Part shown: positions 45,102 to 52,888 of the stretch, in pieces
How the letters are laid out: the number at the start of each line of letters is the position of its first letter
Numbering within the stretch: position 1 is the stretch's first letter
Assembly (NCBI RefSeq): GCF_019599045.1
Contig: NZ_CP080623.1
Coordinates: 1,138,501 to 1,202,500 of the forward strand
Length of the DNA stretch: 64,000 bases
Direction of reading: 5' to 3'
From: Roseovarius sp. SCSIO 43702
GTDB taxonomy: Bacteria; Pseudomonadota; Alphaproteobacteria; Rhodobacterales; Rhodobacteraceae
Notes under the pieces: model-generated
The model's input: only the letters and a program-made list of their open reading frames with translations
Told to the model about the DNA's origin: nothing
The model's database searches: none
Program-made: the position numbers and the translations under genes

Positions 45102-46229
45102 ATGTCGCGGCCGGGCAGCCTTCGGGAGACGAACGCGCAGCGCGCGATGCCTGCGCATTTCTATATCGACGAGGGTGTGCTGGCCCGCGAGCGCGACATG
45201 CTGTTCGATCACTGGCAACTGGTCGGTCACGAGAAACAACTGGCCGAGCCGGGCGCCTTCCTGACGGTCACGCTTCATGACCAGGATTACTTCCTGTTGC
45301 GGGGACAGGATGACGTGATCCGCGGCTTCGCCAATGTCTGTCCGCACCGGGGGCATCGCCTGGTGGACGGGCAGGGCTTCAAGGCGCGCATCACCTGCCC
45401 CTATCACGCCTGGACCTTCACCCATACCGGCGCGCTCATGGGCCTTCAGCGGACCCGGACGACCCAGGCGCCCGACCGCGCGGATATCGGGCTGACCGAG
45501 GTGAAGGTGGACAGCCTGGCGGGGTTCCTCTTCATGAATCCCAACGGCAATGCGGCGCCGCTTGACGACTACGCGCCCGGCCTTGCCGAGCAGATCGCGC
45601 GGCACTGCCCGGACCTTCCGCGCTACGCGATCGAGGAGGGGCCGGCGCTGGGCCACAGCTACACCTGCGATGCCAACTGGAAGGTGCTGATCGACAATTA
45701 CCTCGAATGCCACCATTGCGGCACGGCGCATGACACGTTCAACGACATGATGGACATCGCGGCCTCGACCTTCGAACTGTTCGAGACCTACACGTTCCAG
45801 ACCGCGCCCACCGCCCGCAAGCCCGACAATCGCGCCTTCCCGCTCGACCTCGCGCATGACGTGACGGTGGGGCATTTCTGGTATCTCTTTCCCAACACGG
45901 TCCTGGGGCAGTTTCCGGGCGCGCATGGCTTCTATGCCTCGCGCTTCGATGCGCTCACGCCGCACCGGACCGAGCGGCGCACCTTCTCGCTGATCGCCGA
46001 TCCGCCGACCGATCCCGGCATGGCCGAACGCAACCGCCTGCGCAGCGAATGGTCGTCCAGCGTCGTGAGCCAGGAGGACCGCAGGCTGTGCGAGAACGTC
46101 CAGCGCGGCATGCGTCAGCGGGCGTTCACGCAGGGGTGGTATGTCACCGACCCGGAGGCGCACGGCATTTCGGAACACGCGATGCGCCACTTTCACCAGA
46201 TCTATCAGTCAGCATTGGAGACGACATGA
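45102..46229 (+). CDS. Rieske oxygenase alpha subunit (GbcA/CntA-like)
   Basis: The 375-residue protein has the Rieske ligands C80-x-H82 and C99-xx-H102 (NVCPHRGH, TCPYHAW) and the mononuclear iron ligands H205 and H210 in YLECHHCGTAH. E202 takes the place of the usual bridging Asp, as in carnitine and glycine betaine oxygenases (CntA, GbcA). Glycine betaine demethylation or carnitine cleavage are the likely reactions. No reductase gene (GbcB/CntB) is present in the run, so electrons must come from elsewhere. It starts one base after the dehydrogenase stop and overlaps the acyl-CoA dehydrogenase start. Confidence 0.85.
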   Translation: MSRPGSLRETNAQRAMPAHFYIDEGVLARERDMLFDHWQLVGHEKQLAEPGAFLTVTLHDQDYFLLRGQDDVIRGFANVCPHRGHRLVDGQGFKARITCPYHAWTFTHTGALMGLQRTRTTQAPDRADIGLTEVKVDSLAGFLFMNPNGNAAPLDDYAPGLAEQIARHCPDLPRYAIEEGPALGHSYTCDANWKVLIDNYLECHHCGTAHDTFNDMMDIAASTFELFETYTFQTAPTARKPDNRAFPLDLAHDVTVGHFWYLFPNTVLGQFPGAHGFYASRFDALTPHRTERRTFSLIADPPTDPGMAERNRLRSEWSSSVVSQEDRRLCENVQRGMRQRAFTQGWYVTDPEAHGISEHAMRHFHQIYQSALETT

Positions 46230-47386
46230 ATTTCGGACTGACAGAGGAACAGGAGATGATCGTCTCGACGGTGCGCAGCTTCGTCGAGAAGGAGATCTAT
46301 CCCCATGAGGCGGAAGTCGAGCGCACCGGCGAGGTGCCGAAGGAGGTGGCCGAGGAGATCAAGCGCAAGACGCTGGAGCTCGGATTCTACGCCTGCAACT
46401 TCCCCGAGGAGGTGGGCGGCGCGGGGCTGAGCCATCTCGAATTCGCGCTGGTCGAGCGCGAGCTTGGGCGCGGGTCGATGGCGCTCACGCATTTCTTCGG
46501 GCGGCCGCAGAACATCCTGATGGCCAGCGAAGGCGAGCAGCGCGAGCGCTACCTGCTGCCCGCGGTGCGCGGTGAGCGGATGGATGCGCTGGCGATGACC
46601 GAGCCCGACGCCGGATCGGACGTGCGCGGCATGAAATGCACCGCGCGGCGCGAGGGCGGCGACTGGGTGGTCAACGGGACCAAGCACTTCATCTCGGGCG
46701 CCGACCACGCCGATTTCATCATCGTCTTCATCGCCACGGGCGAGGACCAGACCGACAAAGGTCCGAAGAAGCGCATCACCGCCTTCCTCGTCGATCGCGG
46801 CACGCCGGGGTTCACCATCCGCGACGGCTACAAGTCGGTAAGCCACCGGGGCTACAAGAACATGGTGCTCGAGTTCGACGATTGCCGGCTGCCCGATGCC
46901 CAGGTGCTGGGCGAGGTGGATGGCGGGTTCGCGGTGATGAACGAATGGCTCTACGCCACGCGGATCACGGTCGCCACGATGAGCGTGGGCCGCGCGCGGC
47001 GGGTCTTCGACTACGCGCTGAACTACGCCGCCGAGCGCAAGCAGTTCGGCCAGCAGATCGGCAAGTTCCAGGGCGTGAGCTTCCAGATCGCCGACATGAT
47101 CACCGAGATCGACGCGGCGGACTGGCTCACGCTCGCCTCGGCCTGGCGGCTCGACGAGGGGCTGCCCGCGAACCGCGAGATCGCGAGCGCGAAACTATAC
47201 GCGTCCGAGATGCTGGCGCGGGTGACGGATGCGACGCTCCAGATATTCGGGGGAATGGGCCTCATGGACGACTATCCCGTAGAGCGGTTCTGGCGCGATG
47301 CGCGGGTCGAGCGCATCTGGGACGGCACGAGCGAGATCCAGCGCCACATCATCAGCCGCGAGTTGTTGCGGCCGCTCGGAGCATAA
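46226..47386 (+). CDS. acyl-CoA dehydrogenase, possibly gamma-butyrobetainyl-CoA dehydrogenase
   Basis: The 386-residue flavoprotein has the ACAD signatures AMTEPDAGSDVRGM and QIFGGMGLMDDYPVERFWRD, and a C-terminal WDGTSEIQRHII. In MCAD and SCAD the catalytic base is the Glu of the YEGT motif; here it is Asp (D366), which some natural members have. Given the neighbours, the substrate could be gamma-butyrobetainyl-CoA (CaiA-like reaction run oxidatively), delivering electrons to EtfAB. Its ATG overlaps the Rieske stop (ATGA). Confidence 0.88.
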   Translation: MNFGLTEEQEMIVSTVRSFVEKEIYPHEAEVERTGEVPKEVAEEIKRKTLELGFYACNFPEEVGGAGLSHLEFALVERELGRGSMALTHFFGRPQNILMASEGEQRERYLLPAVRGERMDALAMTEPDAGSDVRGMKCTARREGGDWVVNGTKHFISGADHADFIIVFIATGEDQTDKGPKKRITAFLVDRGTPGFTIRDGYKSVSHRGYKNMVLEFDDCRLPDAQVLGEVDGGFAVMNEWLYATRITVATMSVGRARRVFDYALNYAAERKQFGQQIGKFQGVSFQIADMITEIDAADWLTLASAWRLDEGLPANREIASAKLYASEMLARVTDATLQIFGGMGLMDDYPVERFWRDARVERIWDGTSEIQRHIISRELLRPLGA

Positions 47387-47428
47387 GAGTCTTCATGCCT
47401 GCGGCGCGGATATTTGGAGCAAGAAGAA

Positions 47429-47451
47429 GGGGGAGGACCAGGCCCTCCCCC
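47429..47451 (+). terminator. hairpin between the two carnitine sub-runs
   Basis: GGGGGAGG (47429-47436) pairs with CCTCCCCC (47444-47451), 43 bases after the acyl-CoA dehydrogenase stop. No T-run follows. It is preceded by the word GATATTTGGAGCAAGAAGAAG at 47408-47428. It may attenuate rather than end transcription into the ligase gene. Confidence 0.4.
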
Positions 47452-47613
47452 GGTGAAAGGCTGAACGCCCTTCTCCTTGCACGGTCATCGGCGTCCCCGC
47501 CTGTACCGTGACCCGAGGATGGGGGCGCGTGGTTAACATTCGGTGAGCGCGCCTTCTTCTTGCATCAAGTATCCCCGCCGGAGGCAAAACAATCATGTCG
47601 GAGCAGCAGCCCC

Positions 47614-49644
47614 ATGCGTGACCTCACCCGCCTTTTCCAACCGAAATCCATCGCCGTGATCGGCGGCGGCTTCTGGTGTGCCAACGTGATCGAACAATGC
47701 CGCAAGATGGGGTTCGATGGCCCGGTCTGGCCGGTCCACCCGAGCCGCGAGACAGTGGGCGGCGTGGCCGCGCACCCCTCGCTCGACGCGCTGCCGGGCG
47801 TGCCGGATGCCGTTTTCGTGGGCGTGAACCGCGCGCTGACCGTCGAGATGGTGGCGGAACTCGCCCGGATGGGCGCGGGCGGCGCGGTCTGTTTCGCCAG
47901 CGGCTTCCGCGAGGCGCAGGCCGAGACGGGCGACGGCGAGAGCTTGCAGGCGGCCCTCCTGGAGGCGGCGGGCGACATGCCCATCGTGGGGCCGAACTGC
48001 TACGGTTTCATCAACTACCTCGATGGGGCGCTTCTCTGGCCGGACCAGCATGGCGGGGTGCGGCAGGAACGCGGGGTGGCGATCCTGACGCAAAGCTCGA
48101 ACATGGCGATCAACATGACCATGCAGGCGCGCGGGCTGCCGCTTGCCTACGTCGCGACGGCCGGGAACCAGGCGCAGACCGGGCTGTCCGAGATCGGCGC
48201 GGCGCTGCTCGAGGACAGCCGCGTCACGGCGCTGGGCCTGCATATCGAGGGGGTGGGCGACCTGCGCGCCTTCGAGGCGTTGGCGGCGCGCGCGCGGAGC
48301 CTCGGCAAGCCGATCGTGGCGCTCAAGGTCGGCAAGTCGCAACAGGCCCAGAGCGCCGCGGTGTCGCATACCGCCTCGGTCGCCGGGTCGGACGCGGGCG
48401 CGCGCGCGCTGCTCGAGCGGCTCGGGATCGCGCGGGTCGAGAGCCTGCCCGCGCTTCTCGAGACGCTGAAACTTCTGCATTTCGCGGGGCCGTTGCCGAC
48501 GAACCGGATCGTGTCGCTTTCCTGTTCGGGTGGCGAGGCGAGCCTCATGGCCGACAGCGCGCTGGGGCGGGGCATCGCCTTTCCGCCGTTGAGCGAGACG
48601 CAGAGCGAGGGGCTGCGCGCGGCGCTGGGGCCGAAGGTGGCGCTGGCCAATCCGCTCGATTACCACACCTATATCTGGGACGATGTCGATGCCATGACAC
48701 GCACCTTCACCGCCGCGCTGCGGGGCGACGTGGCGATGGGTGTCGTGATCGCGGATTTCCCGCGCACCGACCGATGCAGCGATCACCAGTGGGATTGCGT
48801 GATCGCCGCGACGGGCGCGGCATCGCGCCAGGCCGGGCGGCCCGTCGCGGTGGTCGCGAGCCTGCCCGAGGGCCTGTCGGAGGAAGTCGCGGCGAAGCTG
48901 GTGGCGGAGGGCGTCGTGCCCATGCAGGGGCTCGACGATGCGATCACCGCCATCGCCTGTGCCGCGCGGCTGGGCGAGGCAAGGGAAGCGGCGCCGCCCG
49001 TGCTGTTGCCGGGAGAGCCGGAGGAGCCGGTGACGCTGAGTGAGGCCGAGGCCAAGGCGGCGCTGGCGCGGCACGGGGTGACGGTGGCGCGGGCCGAGGA
49101 GGCCACGGGGGCGCACGCGGCTGCCGAGGCTGCGGCGCGGATCGGCGGGCGGGTCGTGCTGAAGGGCGCGGGCGTCGCGCACAAGACCGAGGCGGGGCTC
49201 GTCGCGCTCGATCTCGGCCCCGATGAGGTCGAAGCCGCGGCGCGCGCCATGGGCTGCGAACGCTTCCTCGTCGAGGAAATGGTGACCGGGGCCGTGGCCG
49301 AGCTTCTGGTCGGCGTGGTGCGCGATCCGGCGCATGGTTTCGTACTCACGCTCGGGGCGGGCGGCACGCTCACCGAGATCCTGCGTGACAGCGTGTCGCT
49401 CCTGCTGCCGGTGACGGAGACGGAGCTACGCACGGCGCTCGACCGGCTTCGTATCGCGCCGGTTCTTTCGGGGTATCGCGGAAAGCCGGGTGCGGACATG
49501 GCCGCGATCGTCGATGAGGTTCTGGCGGTTCAATCCTATGTCGAGGCCCATCGCGAGATGCTGGAAGAGGTGGAGATCAACCCGCTCATGGTCACGCCTG
49601 ACAAGGCGGTGGCGGCGGATGCGTTGATCCGCGTGGGCCGGTGA
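47614..49644 (+). CDS. ADP-forming acyl-CoA ligase (acetyl-CoA synthetase ADP-forming family)
   Basis: The 676-residue protein fuses the alpha and beta parts of ADP-forming acyl-CoA synthetases: a CoA-binding Rossmann domain (IAVIGGGFWCANVIEQC), succinyl-CoA ligase-like domains with the phospho-histidine H252 in VSHTASVAGSDA, and a C-terminal ATP-grasp domain (from about 490, VVLKGAGVAHKTEAGLV, FLVEEMVTGAVAELLVG). In this run the most plausible acid is gamma-butyrobetaine, crotonobetaine or carnitine, but this is inferred from position. GGAGCAG precedes the ATG at 47614. It starts the second sub-run with the DJ-1 and CaiD genes. Confidence 0.87.
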   Translation: MRDLTRLFQPKSIAVIGGGFWCANVIEQCRKMGFDGPVWPVHPSRETVGGVAAHPSLDALPGVPDAVFVGVNRALTVEMVAELARMGAGGAVCFASGFREAQAETGDGESLQAALLEAAGDMPIVGPNCYGFINYLDGALLWPDQHGGVRQERGVAILTQSSNMAINMTMQARGLPLAYVATAGNQAQTGLSEIGAALLEDSRVTALGLHIEGVGDLRAFEALAARARSLGKPIVALKVGKSQQAQSAAVSHTASVAGSDAGARALLERLGIARVESLPALLETLKLLHFAGPLPTNRIVSLSCSGGEASLMADSALGRGIAFPPLSETQSEGLRAALGPKVALANPLDYHTYIWDDVDAMTRTFTAALRGDVAMGVVIADFPRTDRCSDHQWDCVIAATGAASRQAGRPVAVVASLPEGLSEEVAAKLVAEGVVPMQGLDDAITAIACAARLGEAREAAPPVLLPGEPEEPVTLSEAEAKAALARHGVTVARAEEATGAHAAAEAAARIGGRVVLKGAGVAHKTEAGLVALDLGPDEVEAAARAMGCERFLVEEMVTGAVAELLVGVVRDPAHGFVLTLGAGGTLTEILRDSVSLLLPVTETELRTALDRLRIAPVLSGYRGKPGADMAAIVDEVLAVQSYVEAHREMLEEVEINPLMVTPDKAVAADALIRVGR

Positions 49645-50270
49645 CGGCGCGCCGCAAGCTCGGGGCGCTGCTCTTTCCCGGGTTCGAGATGCTCGATCTC
49701 TACGGGCCGCTCGAGATGTTCGCGATGCGTCCCGATGCGTTCGAGATCGCGACGGTGGCCGAGCGCGCGGGGCCGGTTCCGGCGGCGAATGGTCCGGCGA
49801 CCGTGGCCGAGGCGGGATTTGCCGATCTGGCCTATGTGGATATCCTGCTCGTGCCCGGGGGGCCGGGCACGCGGGGGGAAGTCGAGAACGAGGTGCTGCT
49901 CGCGTGGTTGCGGGATACCGGGGCGCGGGCCGAGATCCTCGCCTCGGTTTGCACCGGTGCGGTGCTGCTGGCGGCGGCGGGGCACCTGGACGGACGCGCC
50001 GCCACCACGAACAAGCGCGCCTTCGCCTGGGTCGCGGGGACGCGGTCGGCGGTCGATTGGCGACCCGCGGCGCGCTGGATCGAGACGGACAAGGTCTTCA
50101 CCGCCTCGGGGGTGAGTGCGGGGATGGACATGGCGCTGGCCCTGATGGCACGGCTGCTTGGTCGCGAGGCCGCGCGACAGGCCGCGCACGAGGCGGAATA
50201 TATCTGGAACGACGATCCCGGTGCGGATCCCTTTGCAACCGACTGGAAGGAGAGACGAGATGAGCGATAA
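49641..50270 (+). CDS. DJ-1/PfpI family protein
   Basis: The 209-residue protein has the DJ-1/PfpI fold: GALLFPGFEMLDLYGPLEMF at the start, VPGGPGTRGEVEN and the nucleophile elbow ASVCTGAVLLAAAG with its cysteine. Activity may be isonitrile hydratase, amidase or glyoxalase-like; none is certain. It starts with a GTG overlapping the ligase stop (GTGA) and overlaps the CaiD start by 11 bases. The divergent regulator also carries a DJ-1-like domain, which may reflect shared ligand recognition. Confidence 0.85.
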   Translation: MTARRKLGALLFPGFEMLDLYGPLEMFAMRPDAFEIATVAERAGPVPAANGPATVAEAGFADLAYVDILLVPGGPGTRGEVENEVLLAWLRDTGARAEILASVCTGAVLLAAAGHLDGRAATTNKRAFAWVAGTRSAVDWRPAARWIETDKVFTASGVSAGMDMALALMARLLGREAARQAAHEAEYIWNDDPGADPFATDWKERRDER

Positions 50271-51045
50271 CCCGATCAGGACAGACCGGCGGGGCCACGT
50301 GCTCGAGGTGACGCTCGACCGGCCCAAGGCCAACGCGATCGACCTGAAGACCAGCCGCATGATGGGCGAGGTGTTCCGCGACTTCCGCGACGATGACGAT
50401 CTGCGCGTCGCGGTGATCACCGGGGCGGGCGAGAAGTTCTTCTGCCCCGGCTGGGACCTGAAGGCCGCCGCAGATGGCGACGAGGTCGATGGCGACTATG
50501 GCGTGGGCGGCTTCGGCGGCATCCAGGAGTTGCGCGCGATGAACAAGCCGATCATCGCCGCGGTGAACGGTATCTGCTGCGGCGGGGGCCTGGAATGGGC
50601 GCTGTCGGCGGACATCATCCTTGCGGCCGATCACGCGAGCTTCGCGCTGCCGGAGATCAGGTCGGGCACGGTGGCGGATGCGGCGTCGATCAAGCTGCCC
50701 AAGCGCATTCCCTTTCACATCGCGATGGAGATGCTGCTCACCGGGCGCTGGATCGACGCGGAGGAGGCCGCGCGCTGGGGCATGATCAACCGCATCGTGC
50801 CGGCGGACGAGCTGATGGACGAGGCGCGAAAGCTGGCCGATCACCTCGCTTCGGGCCCGCCGCTTGTCTATGCCGCGATCAAGGAGATCGTGCGCGAGGC
50901 CGAGGCGATGACCTTCCAGGACGCGATGAACCGTATCAACGGGCGGCAGTTCGAGACGGTCGACGTGCTTTATTCCTCGGAGGATCAGAAGGAGGGCGCG
51001 CGCGCCTTCGCCGAGAAGCGCGATCCGGTCTGGAAGGGGCGTTAG
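50260..51045 (+). CDS. caiD: crotonobetainyl-CoA hydratase / carnitinyl-CoA dehydratase (CaiD-like)
   Basis: The 261-residue crotonase-family protein has NGICCGGGLEWALSADIILA and SFALPEIRSGTVADAASIKLPKR, a segment characteristic of CaiD, with the conserved Glu in ALPE. It hydrates crotonobetainyl-CoA to L-carnitinyl-CoA. With the ligase (47614) and acyl-CoA dehydrogenase (46226) it would complete a CoA route from gamma-butyrobetaine to carnitine. GGAGAGACGAG precedes the ATG. It is the last gene of the second sub-run. Confidence 0.85.
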   Translation: MSDNPIRTDRRGHVLEVTLDRPKANAIDLKTSRMMGEVFRDFRDDDDLRVAVITGAGEKFFCPGWDLKAAADGDEVDGDYGVGGFGGIQELRAMNKPIIAAVNGICCGGGLEWALSADIILAADHASFALPEIRSGTVADAASIKLPKRIPFHIAMEMLLTGRWIDAEEAARWGMINRIVPADELMDEARKLADHLASGPPLVYAAIKEIVREAEAMTFQDAMNRINGRQFETVDVLYSSEDQKEGARAFAEKRDPVWKGR

Positions 51046-51173
51046 ACGAAAACTGGTGCGACGGGATTAGGCGATGCAGGAGGAAGCGCCGCGCCGTGGG
51101 TGCGGGGCGGCGCACGGGGATGTGATCGGGGCGGGGTTGCCCGCGCCCCGGGCTTCGGTCATCTCTTCGCACG

Positions 51174-51491
51174 ATGTCGAAAGTCGCGCATATCGTCACG
51201 CTGGCCGTCATCCTGGCCCTACTGTCGCTGGTCACGGCGCCGGGACGCGTCGGGACCGCCAAGGCGGAACCGCAGGCATCGGTCCTGATCGGTCCCTCGG
51301 CGAAGGCCGGTGCGGCGTGCAAGGGCGCGCTGCGGGCCGGGGCGGTCTGCGGCGTCGATCACGCGCTTCTCTTCGCAGGAACCGGATCCCCGACGGTGCG
51401 AGCGTCCTCGGGACGGCTTCGTCCGCCGCAATGGGTCGCGCGGCGCGATCTTCCGCGCGCGCCTCCGCCGGAGCCGCCGCGCGGGGTCTGA
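51174..51491 (+). CDS. hypothetical secreted protein
   Basis: The 105-residue frame starts MSKVAHIVTLAVILALLSLV, a convincing signal peptide, with likely cleavage after AKA (residue 31). The mature part has two cysteines and a proline/arginine-rich tail. Codon use fits the organism but the ribosome site is weak, and I recognise no family. It lies between caiD and the L,D-transpeptidase, 57 bases from the latter. Confidence 0.45.
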   Translation: MSKVAHIVTLAVILALLSLVTAPGRVGTAKAEPQASVLIGPSAKAGAACKGALRAGAVCGVDHALLFAGTGSPTVRASSGRLRPPQWVARRDLPRAPPPEPPRGV

Positions 51492-51548
51492 CCGTCACGC
51501 GACGCGATGCGTCGCATCCCGGACAGACCTTGCGAAGGATTACAGACC

Positions 51549-52247
51549 ATGTTGACGAGAAGACGCTTTGTCGCCCTCGGGGCGGCGGCGGGCCTTGGCG
51601 CCTGCACCAGGCCATCCGTGGCCACGGAACCCCGCCAAATCCTTACGACGCCGCGCTACCCGCCCAGCCCGCACTTCTATGGCGCGATCACCGACGAGCC
51701 CTACCCGGTGCCCGCCGTGCCGGACGGAACGCTTGCGCCCGAGCATTGGCGTAGAGAGGTCGCGAACCCCTGGCCCGATCGCGCGCCGGGCACGATCATC
51801 GTCGATCCGAGCTCCGGCGAGCTCCATTTCCTCGACGATGCCGAGACGGCCACGCGCTATGCCGTGAGCGTTGGGGCGGCGGGGCGCGACTGGGAAGGCA
51901 CGGCGCGGCTTCAGTTCTGCCGCCGCTGGCCGCGCTGGAAGGTGCCCGAGCAGATGATCGCCCGCCAGCCCGAGCTTGCGCCCTATTCGGTCGCGAATGG
52001 CGGGATGGACCCCGGCCCGGGCAACCCGATGGGTGCGCGGGCGCTCTACCTGTTCGAGAACGGCGTCGATACGCTCTATCGCATCCACGGAAGCGCATCG
52101 CCGCGCGAGTTGGGGCGGGCGGTGTCCTCGGGCTGTATCCGGATGCTGGACCAGGACGTGATCCACCTGCACGCGAAGGCGGTGCATGGCGCGGACGTGA
52201 CGGTTCTGCCGTCGATGCGGCCCGAGCGGTTCGAGACGATCTACTGA
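51549..52247 (+). CDS. L,D-transpeptidase (YkuD domain) lipoprotein
   Basis: The 232-residue protein begins MLTRRRFVALGAAAGLGAC, a twin-arginine-like signal ending in a lipobox with C19, so it is probably a lipoprotein processed by Lgt. The YkuD catalytic block is present: H180 in RIHGSASPRELG and C196 in SSGCIRM. Such enzymes form 3-3 cross-links or attach proteins to peptidoglycan. The start at 51549 fits the signal peptide; an upstream ATG at 51507 would bury it. It is convergent with the gene at 52307, with a strong hairpin between. Confidence 0.92.
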   Translation: MLTRRRFVALGAAAGLGACTRPSVATEPRQILTTPRYPPSPHFYGAITDEPYPVPAVPDGTLAPEHWRREVANPWPDRAPGTIIVDPSSGELHFLDDAETATRYAVSVGAAGRDWEGTARLQFCRRWPRWKVPEQMIARQPELAPYSVANGGMDPGPGNPMGARALYLFENGVDTLYRIHGSASPRELGRAVSSGCIRMLDQDVIHLHAKAVHGADVTVLPSMRPERFETIY

Positions 52248-52259
52248 CCGGCTGGCACG

Positions 52260-52286
52260 GGGCGGGCGCGCGGCGCGTGCTCGCCC
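52260..52286. terminator. hairpin between convergent genes
   Basis: GGGCGGGCGCGC (52260-52271) pairs with GCGTGCTCGCCC (52275-52286), 12 bp with two G-T pairs and a GGC loop. It starts 13 bases after the transpeptidase stop. No T-run is visible on either strand. Confidence 0.4.
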
Positions 52287-52306
52287 TCGGGCAGGCGCTT
52301 GGTCCC

Positions 52307-52678
52307 TCAGTTCCCGATGCAGTAGGTCGTGCCTCGGTATAGCGTCGGTGCATGGGGCGGGCAGGGGCCGGTCCGTTTGACCACAAGCCTGACCGGCACG
52401 GTGGCGCGTCCGAGCAGCCTGTCGGCGCAGGAATTGATCCACGCGGCCTCGGCCGCGCTGACCCGGCGGGTGGGGAGGGCGCGCATGACCGTGGGGCCGC
52501 CCCAGGGCGTCGCGACATAGACGGCCTTGATCTTCGGCCAGCCGGCCTTGCCCAGGCGGGCGTGGCAGTCGACGATGGCGCGGTGCTGTTCCGGGGCCGG
52601 GACGCCGTCGGCGGCGAGCGGTGCCGCGAAAAGCGGGACCAGGCAGATTGCCGACAGGACTTGTCGTGCAAGAGACAT
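52307..52678 (-). CDS. hypothetical secreted protein
   Basis: The 123-residue protein begins MSLARQVLSAICLVPLFAAPLAADG, a clear signal peptide, and the mature part has four cysteines (DCHARL, NSCADR, TGPCPP, TYCIGN), probably two disulfides. A strong AGGAGG lies 8-9 bases before the ATG, so it is very likely expressed. I recognise no family. It is divergent from the TRAP operon with 210 bases between starts and could be a periplasmic partner, but nothing proves this. Confidence 0.7.
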   Translation of the reverse strand: MSLARQVLSAICLVPLFAAPLAADGVPAPEQHRAIVDCHARLGKAGWPKIKAVYVATPWGGPTVMRALPTRRVSAAEAAWINSCADRLLGRATVPVRLVVKRTGPCPPHAPTLYRGTTYCIGN

Positions 52679-52888
52679 GAGTATTTCCTCCTGACGTGAG
52701 AAAATTATCCGATTACAGGTATTGCTCGAAACCGGTTCGTCAAATGCCTGGACGAGAGAAGGCCTGCATCCCGAACCGCCTGCGGGCCTTCCCGGTGGTG
52801 GCGGAGGCGGACCCGCGGGGGGTTGGCGAATCCGGTGCAGCGTTTATGGTCGGAGCCAAAGCCAGATAATAAACAGGGAGAGAAAGAA

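Noticed and set aside
47393..47596. 67-codon minus-strand frame between the acyl-CoA dehydrogenase and ligase genes
   Set aside because: No ribosome site; its C-terminus is just the complement of the recurrent GATATTTGGAGCAAGAAG word.
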